Shown in pieces: positions 26,166 through 35,268 of a DNA stretch of 64,000 nt. The position numbers and the translations under genes are program-made. Source of the stretch: Proteiniclasticum ruminis DSM 24773 (GTDB lineage Bacteria > Bacillota > Clostridia > Clostridiales > Clostridiaceae); NCBI RefSeq assembly GCF_000701905.1, contig NZ_JNKC01000006.1:124001-188000 (forward strand). The letters run 5' to 3'. The notes under the pieces are model-generated. The model worked only from the letters and a program-made list of their open reading frames with translations, did not search any database and was not told the DNA's origin. How positions within the stretch are numbered: position 1 is the stretch's first letter; every line of letters starts with the position of its first letter.

Positions 26166-26549
26166 ATGAAGATTGAACATGCAGCTCTTTATACGGAAGA
26201 TCTGGAGAGGATGAGAAGCTTCTTTATGAAGTATTTTGAAGCCTCTTCCAATGAACTGTACCATAATCCCAAAACGGGGTTTACCTCATACTTTCTTTCC
26301 TTTCAGGAAGGCGCGAGGCTGGAAATCATGAACAAGCCTCAAATGGAGAAGACTGGGGATGCTCTTCTAAGAACAGGGTTCATCCATCTTGCCTTCAGTG
26401 TGGGGGCAAAAGAAAAGGTGGATGTATTGACAGAAACCTTCAGAAAAGATGGCTATGAAATTCTCAGCGGTCCCAGGACCACGGGGGATGGATATTATGA
26501 GAGTCTTATTCTCGGGCCGGAGAGGATTCAGATTGAAATCACAGAGTAA
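26166..26549 (+). CDS. VOC-family (glyoxalase/bleomycin-resistance fold) protein
   Basis: 127 aa, one VOC unit. N-terminal IEHAALYTEDLERMRSFF with His near residue 5, RLEIMN with Glu near 58, GFIHLAFSV with His near 76, and the C-terminal strand IQIEITE supply four potential metal ligands in the order seen in VOC enzymes. The substrate is unknown. It lies 20 bp after the metal-efflux ATPase, so co-transcription is likely. Confidence 0.85.
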   Translation: MKIEHAALYTEDLERMRSFFMKYFEASSNELYHNPKTGFTSYFLSFQEGARLEIMNKPQMEKTGDALLRTGFIHLAFSVGAKEKVDVLTETFRKDGYEILSGPRTTGDGYYESLILGPERIQIEITE

Positions 26550-26597
26550 GAAAGAGACCGTCAGACAGTGCAGTAAAAGATCTGTATCTAGGATAAA

Positions 26598-26633
26598 GAA
26601 AAAACTCCAAAGCATACAGCTCTGGAGTTTTTC
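26598..26633. terminator. Bidirectional terminator
   Basis: ACTCCA (26604-26609) and TGGAGT (26623-26628), flanked by an A run before and a T run after, serve the VOC gene on one strand and the tRNA on the other. Confidence 0.75.
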
Positions 26634-26640
26634 TCGTTGA

Positions 26641-26727
26641 TGGTGCCGGTGGCCGGGGTCGAACCGGCACGGTATCACTACCACGGGATTTTGAGTCCCG
26701 CACGTCTGCCAATTCCATCACACCGGC
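26641..26727 (-). tRNA. tRNA-Leu (anticodon CAA)
   Basis: On the minus strand the acceptor GCCGGTG (26721-26727) pairs with CACCGGC, followed by discriminator A (26644) and encoded CCA (26641-26643). The anticodon loop CTCAAAA gives CAA, reading UUG. A long variable arm and GGTTCGACC T-loop are present, as expected for tRNA-Leu. Confidence 0.95.
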
Positions 26728-26751
26728 ATAGGTAATTTAACTTACTTAAAG

Positions 26752-26781
26752 ATGATACCACAGAAGACTTCAGAAAATCAA
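26752..26781 (-). promoter_or_regulatory. Promoter of tRNA-Leu (CAA)
   Basis: On the minus strand TTGATT (26776-26781) and TATCAT (26752-26757) are 18 bp apart, about 25 bp upstream of the tRNA 5' end. Confidence 0.5.
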
Positions 26782-26888
26782 GGGGCAGAAAAAAGAAAAA
26801 CGGCTTGTCAGGTCACTTTCAGGGGATTCAAAAAGAAGAGTTCTCGTGCTACTATAGAGGAGATAGAATTCAGGGGGGAAATTGAATT

Positions 26889-27806
26889 ATGGATATTTTT
26901 TTAGATAAAGCGCTCCAAAAGGGAGAAGATGTGGCGCCTCTGGGGCAGGTAGCCACCTATATACCGGAACTGGCTAAAGGAAGCGTCTCTGATGTGGGGT
27001 TTGCTCTGATGGACCTGGATGGTCATCTTTATACAAAGGGCCAGGCGGAAAAGAACTTCACACTGCAGAGCATCACCAAGGTGATCACACTGCTTCTTGC
27101 GCTGGAGGACCTGGGGAAGGAAAAAGTCTTCACCCATGTGCACATGGAGCCCACAGGAGATCCTTTCAACTCCATCATGTCCTTTGAGGTGAAGAATCCT
27201 GAGAAGCCCTTCAATCCCATGATCAACGCAGGAGCCATGGTGGTGACCTCTCTCATTCATGGAGAGACTAAGGAAGAGAAAATAAGAAGGATCCTGGATT
27301 TTTCTGGAAGGCTCATGGGAAAAGAACAAGTGCGATTTGACCAGGAAGTGTACCTGTCCGAGAAAGAGACAGGGCATCGGAACAGAAGCCTCGCCTATTT
27401 CATGAAAAGCACTGGCATCATGAAAGGGGACGTGGAGGATATTCTGGATCTTTATTTCATGCAGTGCTCTATCCTTGGAAACTGTGTGGATATTGCGTGC
27501 ATAGGTGCGGTGCTTGCCTCCAATGGCATTCATCCCATCACCAAAGAGCGTGTGGTGAAAAAAGAGCATGCAAGGATCGTCAAAACCATCATGACCACCT
27601 GTGGCATGTATGATGCTTCTGGAGAGTTTGCCGTAGCCTGTGGGATTCCAGCAAAATCCGGTGTGGGTGGAGGCATTCTCGGGGCAGTGCCTGGCCGCTA
27701 TGGCGTGGGTGTTTTTGGACCAGCTCTGGACAAAAAAGGAAACTCCATTGCGGGCATTGAGATGCTCATCAGTCTTTCCAAAGATTTGGATTTCACCATA
27801 TTTTAA
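26889..27806 (+). CDS. glsA: Glutaminase
   Basis: 305 aa. A serine-dependent glutaminase with the beta-lactamase-like fold, converting glutamine to glutamate and ammonia. The catalytic SxxK is in FTLQSITKV (near residue 61), followed by MINAGAMV and GVGGGILGAVPGRYG, all family hallmarks. Length is typical. ATG 26889 follows GGGGGG. It forms a single-gene unit closed by the terminator at 27837. Confidence 0.95.
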   Translation: MDIFLDKALQKGEDVAPLGQVATYIPELAKGSVSDVGFALMDLDGHLYTKGQAEKNFTLQSITKVITLLLALEDLGKEKVFTHVHMEPTGDPFNSIMSFEVKNPEKPFNPMINAGAMVVTSLIHGETKEEKIRRILDFSGRLMGKEQVRFDQEVYLSEKETGHRNRSLAYFMKSTGIMKGDVEDILDLYFMQCSILGNCVDIACIGAVLASNGIHPITKERVVKKEHARIVKTIMTTCGMYDASGEFAVACGIPAKSGVGGGILGAVPGRYGVGVFGPALDKKGNSIAGIEMLISLSKDLDFTIF

Positions 27807-27836
27807 GGATATTTTACTTAAAAACTCACAGTTTAT

Positions 27837-27867
27837 TAGGAATCTTTTCGGAAGATTCCTATTTTTT
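27837..27867 (+). terminator. Terminator after glsA
   Basis: TAGGAATCTT and AAGATTCCTA form a 10-bp perfect stem with loop TTCGG, followed by a T run. A TATAAT at 27884-27889 just downstream is a likely -10 for aroC. Confidence 0.85.
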
Positions 27868-27923
27868 ATGCCCTTATCTAGGCTATAATGGAAGATAGAA
27901 ACACTGAAAGAAGAGGTGATCTG

Positions 27924-29069
27924 ATGCTGCGATTTCTGGATACGGGAGAATCCCACGGAAGAGGACTTTGCGCCGTGCTGGAAGGCCTTCCAGCTAATTT
28001 TCCCGTGAATATAGAGAACATCAATAAAGAACTGGAAAGAAGACAAAAAGGGTATGGCCGCGGAGGCCGTATGAAGATTGAGAAGGACTCCGTGGAGATC
28101 ATCTCAGGTCTCTCTGAAGGAAAAACCACAGGGGCGCCCATGACCCTTCTCATCCAGAACAGAGACTATGAGAACTGGCGTCTGAAGTCCCAAGAAGAGA
28201 CCTTTGTTTCTATACCAAGACCAGGGCATGCGGATCTTACCGGAGAATACAAATATGCCACAGGAAACCTCAGAAACAGCATTGAAAGAAGCTCCGCCAG
28301 AGAAACGGCGATCAGAACGGCTGTGGGTGCTGTCTGTAAGGAGGTGCTGAAAGAGCTTGGCGTTACAATCCGGTCCAAGGTCCAGACCCTTTATGGACTC
28401 AATGACACCTTCTGCGACCTCTTTGACGATGGACTTTATGATCTCATAGAGAAGAGTCCCATGAGGGTCCTGCGCCATCAGGAGGAGTTCATGGCTCTGG
28501 TGGATTCCGCCAAGAAAAACGGTGATTCTTTAGGCGGCTGGGTCTACGCTTCCTGTGAGGGGGTTATGGAAGGCCTCGGGTCTTTCATGCATTATGACAG
28601 GAGACTGGATGGGATCCTTTCTGGTGCTCTCATGTCCATTCAAGGGGTGAAGCAGGTATCCATCGGAAACCCGTTCTTCATCGCCACAGGTGCCCTCTAT
28701 CATGACGGTATCACTTATGAGGATGGAAAGATCGTCCGCACCTCCAATCATGCCGGAGGCATTGAAGGAGGCATCTCCAATGGAGAGCAGCTGGAAGTCT
28801 ACTGCTATATGAAGCCCATTCCTAGCCTTCTTCTGAAGCTTCCATCGGTGGATCTCAAGACTAGGAAGAACTCTGATTCCAGATATGAGAGAAGCGATGT
28901 GACAGCGGTGGTGCCGCTTTCCATTGTGGTGGAACATGTGCTGGCCTTTGAGCTTTTAAAAGAAATACTGAACACTTTCTCCAGGGACAACAAAGAGGAG
29001 CTCCTCGCATCCATAGAAGTGAGAAAGATAAGAATAGGAGAAATTTATGAAAAGACTACTGATTATTGA
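27924..29069 (+). CDS. aroC: Chorismate synthase
   Basis: 381 aa from ATG 27924, chosen because AAGAGGTGAT precedes it and MLRFLDTGESHG is the family N-terminus; an in-frame ATG at 27888 falls at the predicted -10. It makes chorismate from EPSP with reduced FMN. Motifs GESHGRG, YGRGGRM and RSSARETAIRTAVGAV are present. There are no other aromatic-biosynthesis genes nearby. Its last 23 bases overlap the start of polA, suggesting translational coupling. Confidence 0.95.
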   Translation: MLRFLDTGESHGRGLCAVLEGLPANFPVNIENINKELERRQKGYGRGGRMKIEKDSVEIISGLSEGKTTGAPMTLLIQNRDYENWRLKSQEETFVSIPRPGHADLTGEYKYATGNLRNSIERSSARETAIRTAVGAVCKEVLKELGVTIRSKVQTLYGLNDTFCDLFDDGLYDLIEKSPMRVLRHQEEFMALVDSAKKNGDSLGGWVYASCEGVMEGLGSFMHYDRRLDGILSGALMSIQGVKQVSIGNPFFIATGALYHDGITYEDGKIVRTSNHAGGIEGGISNGEQLEVYCYMKPIPSLLLKLPSVDLKTRKNSDSRYERSDVTAVVPLSIVVEHVLAFELLKEILNTFSRDNKEELLASIEVRKIRIGEIYEKTTDY

Positions 29070-31671
29070 CGGCAACAGCATTATGAACCGTGCCTTTTAT
29101 GCGAACCCGAACTTTATGACCTCTAAGGGACAGCATACCGGGGCCATCTACGGGTTTATCAATATGATGATGAAGATCCGTGGAGATCTTTCTCCAGACT
29201 ATGTGGTCTGTGCCTTTGACAGAAAAGCGCCCACCTTCCGGCATCTGGAGTATGACGCCTATAAAGCGGGAAGAAAGAGAATGCCTGAGGAGCTGGCTTC
29301 CCAGTTTCCCATTCTGAAAGAAATTCTCGGTTATATGGCCGTGGACATCATGGAGATTGATGGATTTGAGGCGGATGATCTCATCGGGACTCTGTCAAAG
29401 CTTGCAGAAGAGGATGGGGATGAAGTCTATGTGCTTTCTGGAGATAAGGATACGCTGCAGCTGGCTTCGGAGAAGACCAAAGTAGTCATCACGAAAAAAG
29501 GAGTCAGTGTTGTTGAAACCTACGATGAGAAGAAGTTCATCGAAGAGTTTGAGATTACCCCCACCCAGTTCATTGACGTGAAAGGCCTCATGGGAGATCC
29601 TTCTGACAACATCAAGGGTGTTCCTGGGATTGGTGAAAAAACAGCTTTCAAGCTCATCAAGGAATACGGATCCATTGAAAACCTTCTGGAGAATGTGGAG
29701 TCTGTCACCATGAAGAAAGTCCGGGAGAATTTAATAGAGTATCAGGAAGATGCCATCTTCTCCAAGCGTCTTGCCACCATCATCCGGGATGTGCAGATTG
29801 ATCTTGATTTGGAGCAGTTCAGAAGTGATGACGGATATGACGAGAATGCGCTTCGGAAAATGTTCTCGGAGCTGGAGTTTAAGAGCCTCCTTTCAAAGCT
29901 CTCCATTACACAGGAGGAAAAGAAAGAGGAAGAGCCTCTGGAAAAGATTCCCTATGTGGAGGTGAAAGATGCGGAAGGTCTGAAAGACGGTCTGAAAGAG
30001 CTGAAAAAGACCCTGGGAGAGAATCCGCTGTCGGTGCTCTTTTTTGTGCACCATGCTGCCAAGCTCTCAGAAAGAACCATGCAGTGGATGGTCCTTTCCA
30101 CTAAAGAGACAAGTCTCTATCTCCATACAGAGGAGCTTTTCAAAGAGGAGTCCGCTGTGGCGCTTCTAAAGGACCTACTGGAAGAGGAGAGTGTAAAGAA
30201 AATTTCCTTTGATATGAAAGACGGGGTCACGGTTTTAAGAAGACTGGGCATTTTAGTTGGGGGCATCCATTTTGATGCAAACCTTGCTGCGTATCTTCTG
30301 GAGCCTGCCGATGGAAAGCTTCAGCTTCAGGATCTGATGCTGAAAGTGCTTCCTGACATCCGGGTACCGGAAGGAACAGACAAAGAGATTTTCCTTGGCA
30401 GAAAGCTCTATGACCTGTATGAGAAGCAGTACAAGGAAATGGAAGAAACAGAGCTTCTGCCGCTCTTTTATGAAGTGGAGCTGCCGCTGACGTCCATCCT
30501 TGCGGATATGGAGATCGAAGGGTTCCATGTGGATGAGAAGCTTCTGGATGAGATGAATGTGACCTTTAAAAAAGACATCGATGCCCTGGAAGCGGAAATT
30601 TATGAGCTGGCGGGAGAATCCTTCAACATTAACTCGCCGAAGCAGCTGGGTGTGATTCTTTTTGAAAAATTGGATCTTCCCGTGATTAAGAAGACCAAGA
30701 CCGGATACTCCACCAATGTGGAAGTTCTGGAAGCCTTGAAAGACAAGCATGAGATTGTGGAAAAAATCATGCAGTACCGGACGGTGACGAAGATCTTCAG
30801 CACCTACATTGTAGGACTGAAATCCGCCATTGATGAGGACGGCAGGATCCACTCCACCTTCAATCAGACCTTGGCCACCACCGGGAGACTGTCCAGCACT
30901 GAGCCAAACCTCCAGAACATTCCCATCAAACATGAGATGGGCAGAGCCGTGAGAAAGGTCTTCATTCCCCATGATGAGGAGTCGGTTCTTGTGTCCTGCG
31001 ACTACTCCCAGATTGAGCTGAGAGTGCTGGCCCATATATCAGGAGACGAAAAAATGATCGAGGCCTATAATGAGGGCATCGACATCCATACCAAAACGGC
31101 TTCCGAAGTCTTTGGGGTTCCACTAGAAGAGGTGACCTACAAGGAAAGAAGCAGCGCCAAGGCCGTGAACTTCGGCATCATCTATGGCATGAGCGATTTC
31201 AGCCTGGCTGGAGACCTGGGCATCACAAGAAAAGAAGCCAAAGAATATATGGACATCTACTTCTCCAGATACCCCAAGGTCAAAGACTATCTGGACGGTA
31301 TTGTGGAAGAGGCGAGAGAAAAAGGCTTTGTGAAGACCATCATGAACAGAAGGCGCTATATTCCAGAGATTCATGAGAGGAACAAGATCGTTCAGGCGGC
31401 AGGCGTCCGCCTTGCCATGAACAGCCCCATCCAGGGCAGTGCAGCAGATATCATGAAGATGGCCATGGTGAAGGTCTATGTGGCGCTGAAGGAGAAGAAC
31501 CTTCATTCCAGGCTCATCCTTCAGGTCCATGACGAACTCATTGTGAATACCAAGAAGAGCGAGCTGGAAACGGTGAAGGCACTTCTGAAAGAGGAAATGG
31601 AACAGGCAGTGACCCTAAAGGTGAAGCTTTCTGCGGAGGAATCCGTGGGCGACACCTGGTTCGACTGTTAA
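29047..31671 (+). CDS. polA: DNA polymerase I
   Basis: 874 aa. N-terminal 5'-3' nuclease domain (MKRLLIIDGNSIMNRAFY; DGFEADDLIGTL; GDPSDNIKGVPGIG), a central domain, and a family A polymerase domain with motif A CDYSQIELRVLAH, motif B RSSAKAVNFGIIYG and motif C QVHDELIV. The central domain (about 295-460) lacks the DxE exonuclease motif, so proofreading is probably absent, as in Bacillus PolA. ATG 29047 lies inside the aroC 3' end with AGGAG upstream. coaE and a lytic transglycosylase follow, a common clostridial order, but without the mutM often found between polA and coaE. Confidence 0.97.
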   Translation: MKRLLIIDGNSIMNRAFYANPNFMTSKGQHTGAIYGFINMMMKIRGDLSPDYVVCAFDRKAPTFRHLEYDAYKAGRKRMPEELASQFPILKEILGYMAVDIMEIDGFEADDLIGTLSKLAEEDGDEVYVLSGDKDTLQLASEKTKVVITKKGVSVVETYDEKKFIEEFEITPTQFIDVKGLMGDPSDNIKGVPGIGEKTAFKLIKEYGSIENLLENVESVTMKKVRENLIEYQEDAIFSKRLATIIRDVQIDLDLEQFRSDDGYDENALRKMFSELEFKSLLSKLSITQEEKKEEEPLEKIPYVEVKDAEGLKDGLKELKKTLGENPLSVLFFVHHAAKLSERTMQWMVLSTKETSLYLHTEELFKEESAVALLKDLLEEESVKKISFDMKDGVTVLRRLGILVGGIHFDANLAAYLLEPADGKLQLQDLMLKVLPDIRVPEGTDKEIFLGRKLYDLYEKQYKEMEETELLPLFYEVELPLTSILADMEIEGFHVDEKLLDEMNVTFKKDIDALEAEIYELAGESFNINSPKQLGVILFEKLDLPVIKKTKTGYSTNVEVLEALKDKHEIVEKIMQYRTVTKIFSTYIVGLKSAIDEDGRIHSTFNQTLATTGRLSSTEPNLQNIPIKHEMGRAVRKVFIPHDEESVLVSCDYSQIELRVLAHISGDEKMIEAYNEGIDIHTKTASEVFGVPLEEVTYKERSSAKAVNFGIIYGMSDFSLAGDLGITRKEAKEYMDIYFSRYPKVKDYLDGIVEEAREKGFVKTIMNRRRYIPEIHERNKIVQAAGVRLAMNSPIQGSAADIMKMAMVKVYVALKEKNLHSRLILQVHDELIVNTKKSELETVKALLKEEMEQAVTLKVKLSAEESVGDTWFDC

Positions 31672-31683
31672 GAGGGCATCTTT

Positions 31684-32310
31684 ATGAGAATTGGACTGAC
31701 TGGAGGCATAGCTTCGGGTAAAAGCACTGTGTCTCTCTATCTGGCTTCTTTGGGTATGGAAATCATTGATGGAGATCTTTTGGCCAGAGAAGTTCTGGTG
31801 CTTTATCCGGAAATCCTTACATATCTTCAGGATACTTATGGCGACCTCATTTTTCAGGAAGGTCAGCTGGACCGAAGAGCGCTGGGGAGAATCATCTTTC
31901 AGGATGAGGAAAAAAAGAGAGCTTACCTGGATGTCATCATGCCGAAGATTGTGGAGGAAGCAAGAAAAAGACTGAAGGAAGCAAAGGGAAGCTTTGTGGT
32001 GCTGGATGCCGCTCTTCTTTTCGAGGAAGGACTGGAGAAGGATGTGGATATCACAGTGACGGTCTTTGTGCCTTATGAAGTGCAGCTGGAAAGACTTCTA
32101 AAGCGGGATGGACTGACGGTTTCTGAAGCCGTGTCAAGAATCCGGAGCCAGATGCCTTTGGCAGAAAAGAAAAGAAGAGCCGACCATGTGGTGGACAACA
32201 GTGGCAGCAGAGAAGAAACGTATCAGCAGATCAATGAGATTCTGAAGTCACTGGGCTTTGGAGAAATCAAGGGACAAGAAAATGAAAAAAAGAAAAAAGA
32301 AGAAGAATAA
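31684..32310 (+). CDS. coaE: Dephospho-CoA kinase
   Basis: 208 aa. The last step of coenzyme A synthesis. P-loop GLTGGIASGKST at residues 4-15, the substrate motif DGDLLAREV near 33-41, and the lid region KRDGLTVSEAVSRI are as expected. The C-terminus is unusually basic (ENEKKKKEEE) because its 3' end overlaps the start of the next gene. ATG 31684 lies 12 bp after polA. Confidence 0.95.
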   Translation: MRIGLTGGIASGKSTVSLYLASLGMEIIDGDLLAREVLVLYPEILTYLQDTYGDLIFQEGQLDRRALGRIIFQDEEKKRAYLDVIMPKIVEEARKRLKEAKGSFVVLDAALLFEEGLEKDVDITVTVFVPYEVQLERLLKRDGLTVSEAVSRIRSQMPLAEKKRRADHVVDNSGSREETYQQINEILKSLGFGEIKGQENEKKKKEEE

Positions 32311-32854
32311 AGGCGGAGTGATCTTTTTCCTTCTCCTCCTGACGGGGTTCCTGATCTTTTCAGGGAGTGTGCTTTACGGCAGGCTGTTTCCTCTGGAATA
32401 TGAGGAAGTAATTGAAAAGTACGCTGCAGAATATGAGGTAGATCCCTATCTTGTGTATGGCCTCATCCATACAGAATCGAGGTTCCAGACCTATGCCATA
32501 TCTCCGGCTGGAGCCATGGGACTCATGCAGATCACGCCGGAGACCGGTGAATTTATCGCCAAGAGGCTTCAGATGGAAGACTATGAGGAGAGCATGCTCT
32601 ATGTGCCGGAAGTGAACATCCGCATGGGCATCTACTACCTGTCCTATCTGAAAGAGAGTTTTCCTGTGAAAGAGACCAGGCTCGCAGCGTATAATGCCGG
32701 GCCCAACCGGGTCAAGGGATGGCTTAATGACAGCACTGTGGGCAGTGGAGAGATCCTCCACAGCATTCCTTTTGAGGAGACGAAAAACTACGTGGAACGG
32801 GTGACTTTTCGGGAGACCATTTACCGGATCCTTTATTTCTATAGAAACTTCTAA
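32282..32854 (+). CDS. SLT-type lytic transglycosylase
   Basis: 190 aa from ATG 32282; a TTG at 32258 is in frame but the ATG has AAGGGA upstream. N-terminus of alternating Lys/Arg (MKKRKKKKNK) followed by one hydrophobic segment: a signal anchor that places the domain outside the membrane. The catalytic Glu is in HTESRF, followed by SPAGAMGLMQI and the AAYNAGPNRV motif. It cleaves peptidoglycan glycan strands. It overlaps coaE by 29 bp. Confidence 0.92.
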   Translation: MKKRKKKKNKGGVIFFLLLLTGFLIFSGSVLYGRLFPLEYEEVIEKYAAEYEVDPYLVYGLIHTESRFQTYAISPAGAMGLMQITPETGEFIAKRLQMEDYEESMLYVPEVNIRMGIYYLSYLKESFPVKETRLAAYNAGPNRVKGWLNDSTVGSGEILHSIPFEETKNYVERVTFRETIYRILYFYRNF

Positions 32855-32862
32855 AAAAACAG

Positions 32863-32905
32863 AACCCCCAGAAGACGTCCCGTTTGGTGTCTTCTGGGGG
32901 TTTTT
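32863..32905. terminator. Bidirectional terminator
   Basis: CCCCCAGAAGAC and GTCTTCTGGGGG form a 12-bp perfect stem, flanked by AA upstream and TTTTT downstream, between convergent operons. Confidence 0.9.
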
Positions 32906-32934
32906 CGTATACTCTCTATACTTAAAAAATCTTG

Positions 32935-34179
32935 TTAGGCTTCTTTACTTTCTTTCAAGGCCGTGCGGATGAGCTTGATGGTATTGCCGCTGTTTCCGTA
33001 GTTCAGCGTACCATAGCGGTAAATCTTCACACTGAGCAGCGCAATGGCTGCGGTGGTTGCTAGGAGAATCCCGTAGGACAGTGCAAGCTCCAGGAAGGAG
33101 ATGCTGTTGATGGCATAACGCACAAACATGGCCATGAACGATGTGAAGGGCACGTAGGAGGCTACTTTCAGCACCAGGCTCTCGGGGAAGTTCAAGGTGA
33201 AGAGGGAGATGAAATAGGCCGCCATGGAGAACATGGTGACAAGAGTCGTAGCCGAGGGTACATCTTCCACTTTGGACACTAGGGCGCCAATGCTCGCATA
33301 AAGGAACAGAAGCAGGAAATACCCGGTGGTGCCAAAGAACAGGAAGACCAGAAGAAGCTTCGGATCGATGCTGAGCTTTAAAAACTCCTGGATTTCAGGA
33401 CTGTAGTTTCCTCTGTTCAGAAGATAGCCGCCAAAAAGGGAAAGTGCGATGAGACCCGCCTGGAGAATCCCTGCAAGACCAGATGCCAGGACCTTACCGA
33501 TGATCAGGCTGTTTGGGTGAGTGCTGGTCACAAGGATTTCCATGGTGCGGTCGCTTTTTTCTCTGGCCACTAAAGTAGCCACATTGTTCCCGTAGAACAT
33601 GACAATCATAAAGAGCACAATGATGAGCGCATACACCACATAGTAGTTGTTCTGGGAATCTTTCCCGAGGACTTCTTCTGCACGCTCGATGCTGATGCCC
33701 TGGAGGATTTCTTTGATTTCAGAAGGGTTGTAGCCTTCTTTTTCCAAAGCCAGGTCCTCGTTGTAGCTTCTCAGCACTTCATCAAATAGAAAATCGCCAC
33801 CGGTGAACATGGATATATTCTTCACCACGGCGGTATAGGAGGAGGGAGAGGTGACGATGTAGCCACTGTCCATGGTGCCATCCAGGACCTTTTCCTGAAG
33901 TGCATCTCTGGATGGGAAGAACTCCAGGGTAAACCCGGCAAGCTTTTCCTTCAGCACATCTTCTTCCAAGGCGCTGTTTTCAATGACAATTCCAAGAGTG
34001 CCCAGGTCTTCTCCTGGCTCTTCAATGGGTGCATCTTCTCCTTCAAAGGCCTTCATGATGGTTGGAAGGGAAGTGCCGATGAGGGCAAGAAGACAGACGA
34101 TGAGGGTGGTGATCACGAAGGATTTCTTTTTGAGAAGTCCCCTGAATTCAAACTGAAAGACGGTCAATAGATTCTTCAT
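32935..34179 (-). CDS. ABC-2 type permease, NatB-like
   Basis: 414 aa. A TM segment near residues 20-42, a large extracytoplasmic region (about 45-175), then five to six TM segments (about 180-395). This layout and the sequence MVMFYGNNVATLVAREKSDRTMEILVTS are typical of NatB/YhaP-like permeases that export sodium or other solutes. It overlaps its ATPase gene by one base (start of permease at stop of ATPase). Confidence 0.85.
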   Translation of the reverse strand: MKNLLTVFQFEFRGLLKKKSFVITTLIVCLLALIGTSLPTIMKAFEGEDAPIEEPGEDLGTLGIVIENSALEEDVLKEKLAGFTLEFFPSRDALQEKVLDGTMDSGYIVTSPSSYTAVVKNISMFTGGDFLFDEVLRSYNEDLALEKEGYNPSEIKEILQGISIERAEEVLGKDSQNNYYVVYALIIVLFMIVMFYGNNVATLVAREKSDRTMEILVTSTHPNSLIIGKVLASGLAGILQAGLIALSLFGGYLLNRGNYSPEIQEFLKLSIDPKLLLVFLFFGTTGYFLLLFLYASIGALVSKVEDVPSATTLVTMFSMAAYFISLFTLNFPESLVLKVASYVPFTSFMAMFVRYAINSISFLELALSYGILLATTAAIALLSVKIYRYGTLNYGNSGNTIKLIRTALKESKEA

Positions 34180-35081
34180 TATTTTTCACCTGCCGTTTCC
34201 ACAAATATGTCTGTGAGGGTGGGGTAATAGGGAGAGAAGCTTTCGATCGGGATCTTTTCTTCCAGAAGGGGTCTGAGGATGGCATCGGACTCTGTGTTTT
34301 CTGCCATGTGCAGAATGTAGGAAAGCTTGTCCTTTTTAAGATCCTTCAGGCCATGAGGAGAAAGAACAGAATACAAAGTGTCTTCTGTTGCGGAGGTTTT
34401 CAGTCTCAGTCTGTCTTTTCCCCGTTCTTCTTTGATTTTCTGAAGGCTTCCGTGAAGCACAATCTCTCCTTTATTGATGAGGGTGATCTCATCACAGAAC
34501 TCTTCCACATAGGACATCTGATGGCTGGAGAAGATGACCAGCTTCTTCTTCTTGATGAGCTCTAGTATGATGTCCTTCAGCACCATGGAGTTCACCGGGT
34601 CCAGTCCACTGAAGGGTTCATCCAGAATGACGATGTCGGGGTTGTTCACAAGGGCTTCCACAATCTGGATCTTCTGCTGGTTTCCCTTGGAAAGAGTCTC
34701 AAGCTTTTTCTTCTTGTATTCCAGAAGGTTGACTCTGCCGAGCCAGTAGTCGATGTTCGCTTCGATTTCTTTCTTCTCTCCGCCTCTCAGCATGCCGAAG
34801 TAGCGGAGCTGATGTCCGATCTCTTCTTTGGGATACATGCCGCGTTCTTCTGGAAGATAACCCACTTTATAGTCGTCAGGGTTAAAAATCTTGCTGTCCA
34901 TGAGAAATTCACCGGCATCCTGTTTAAAGACGCCCATGAGCGCTCGCAGGGTGGTGGTTTTTCCAGCACCGTTTCTGCCTAAAAATCCCATTGCTTTGCC
35001 GCTTTCCACCTGGAAGGAGATATCCTTCAGGATTTTCTGACCGGAAAAGCTTTTATGTATATTTCTAATTTCCAGTTTCAT
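34179..35081 (-). CDS. ABC transporter ATPase, NatA-like
   Basis: 300 aa. Walker A GFLGRNGAGKTT, signature LSKGNQQKIQ and Walker B VILDEPFSGLDPVN are intact. The C-terminal about 80 residues form the extension seen in NatA/YhaQ-type ATPases. It partners the permease encoded next. The substrate is not defined; Na+ or an antimicrobial compound are the usual possibilities. Confidence 0.88.
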   Translation of the reverse strand: MKLEIRNIHKSFSGQKILKDISFQVESGKAMGFLGRNGAGKTTTLRALMGVFKQDAGEFLMDSKIFNPDDYKVGYLPEERGMYPKEEIGHQLRYFGMLRGGEKKEIEANIDYWLGRVNLLEYKKKKLETLSKGNQQKIQIVEALVNNPDIVILDEPFSGLDPVNSMVLKDIILELIKKKKLVIFSSHQMSYVEEFCDEITLINKGEIVLHGSLQKIKEERGKDRLRLKTSATEDTLYSVLSPHGLKDLKKDKLSYILHMAENTESDAILRPLLEEKIPIESFSPYYPTLTDIFVETAGEK

Positions 35082-35120
35082 ACAGTCACCTCATTTATTT
35101 CGATTTGTGATACTGTTAAC

Positions 35121-35149
35121 AATATATACCATGGATATGAGAATGTCAA
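35121..35149 (-). promoter_or_regulatory. Promoter of the NatAB-like operon
   Basis: On the minus strand TTGACA (35144-35149) and TATATT (35121-35126) are exactly 17 bp apart, about 40 bp upstream of the ATPase start. Confidence 0.7.
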
Positions 35150-35224
35150 ATCTAGCCCTGTGTAAGGTTACTCTATTCTATGGAGAGAAGACTCTTTGAT
35201 GGTGAAGTGAGAAGGGAAAATAAT

Positions 35225-35262
35225 AAGCCACAGCAAAGGACGATGTCCTGATGCTGTGGCTT
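35225..35262 (-). terminator. Terminator after pulA
   Basis: AAGCCACAGCA (35225-35235) pairs with TGCTGTGGCTT (35252-35262); on the minus strand a T-rich stretch follows. Confidence 0.8.
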
Positions 35263-35268
35263 TGAGAG

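Noticed and set aside
26901-28046. 381-codon ORF opposite glsA and the start of aroC
   Set aside because: Spans two well-supported genes and a terminator on the other strand and has no family motif; a shadow frame.
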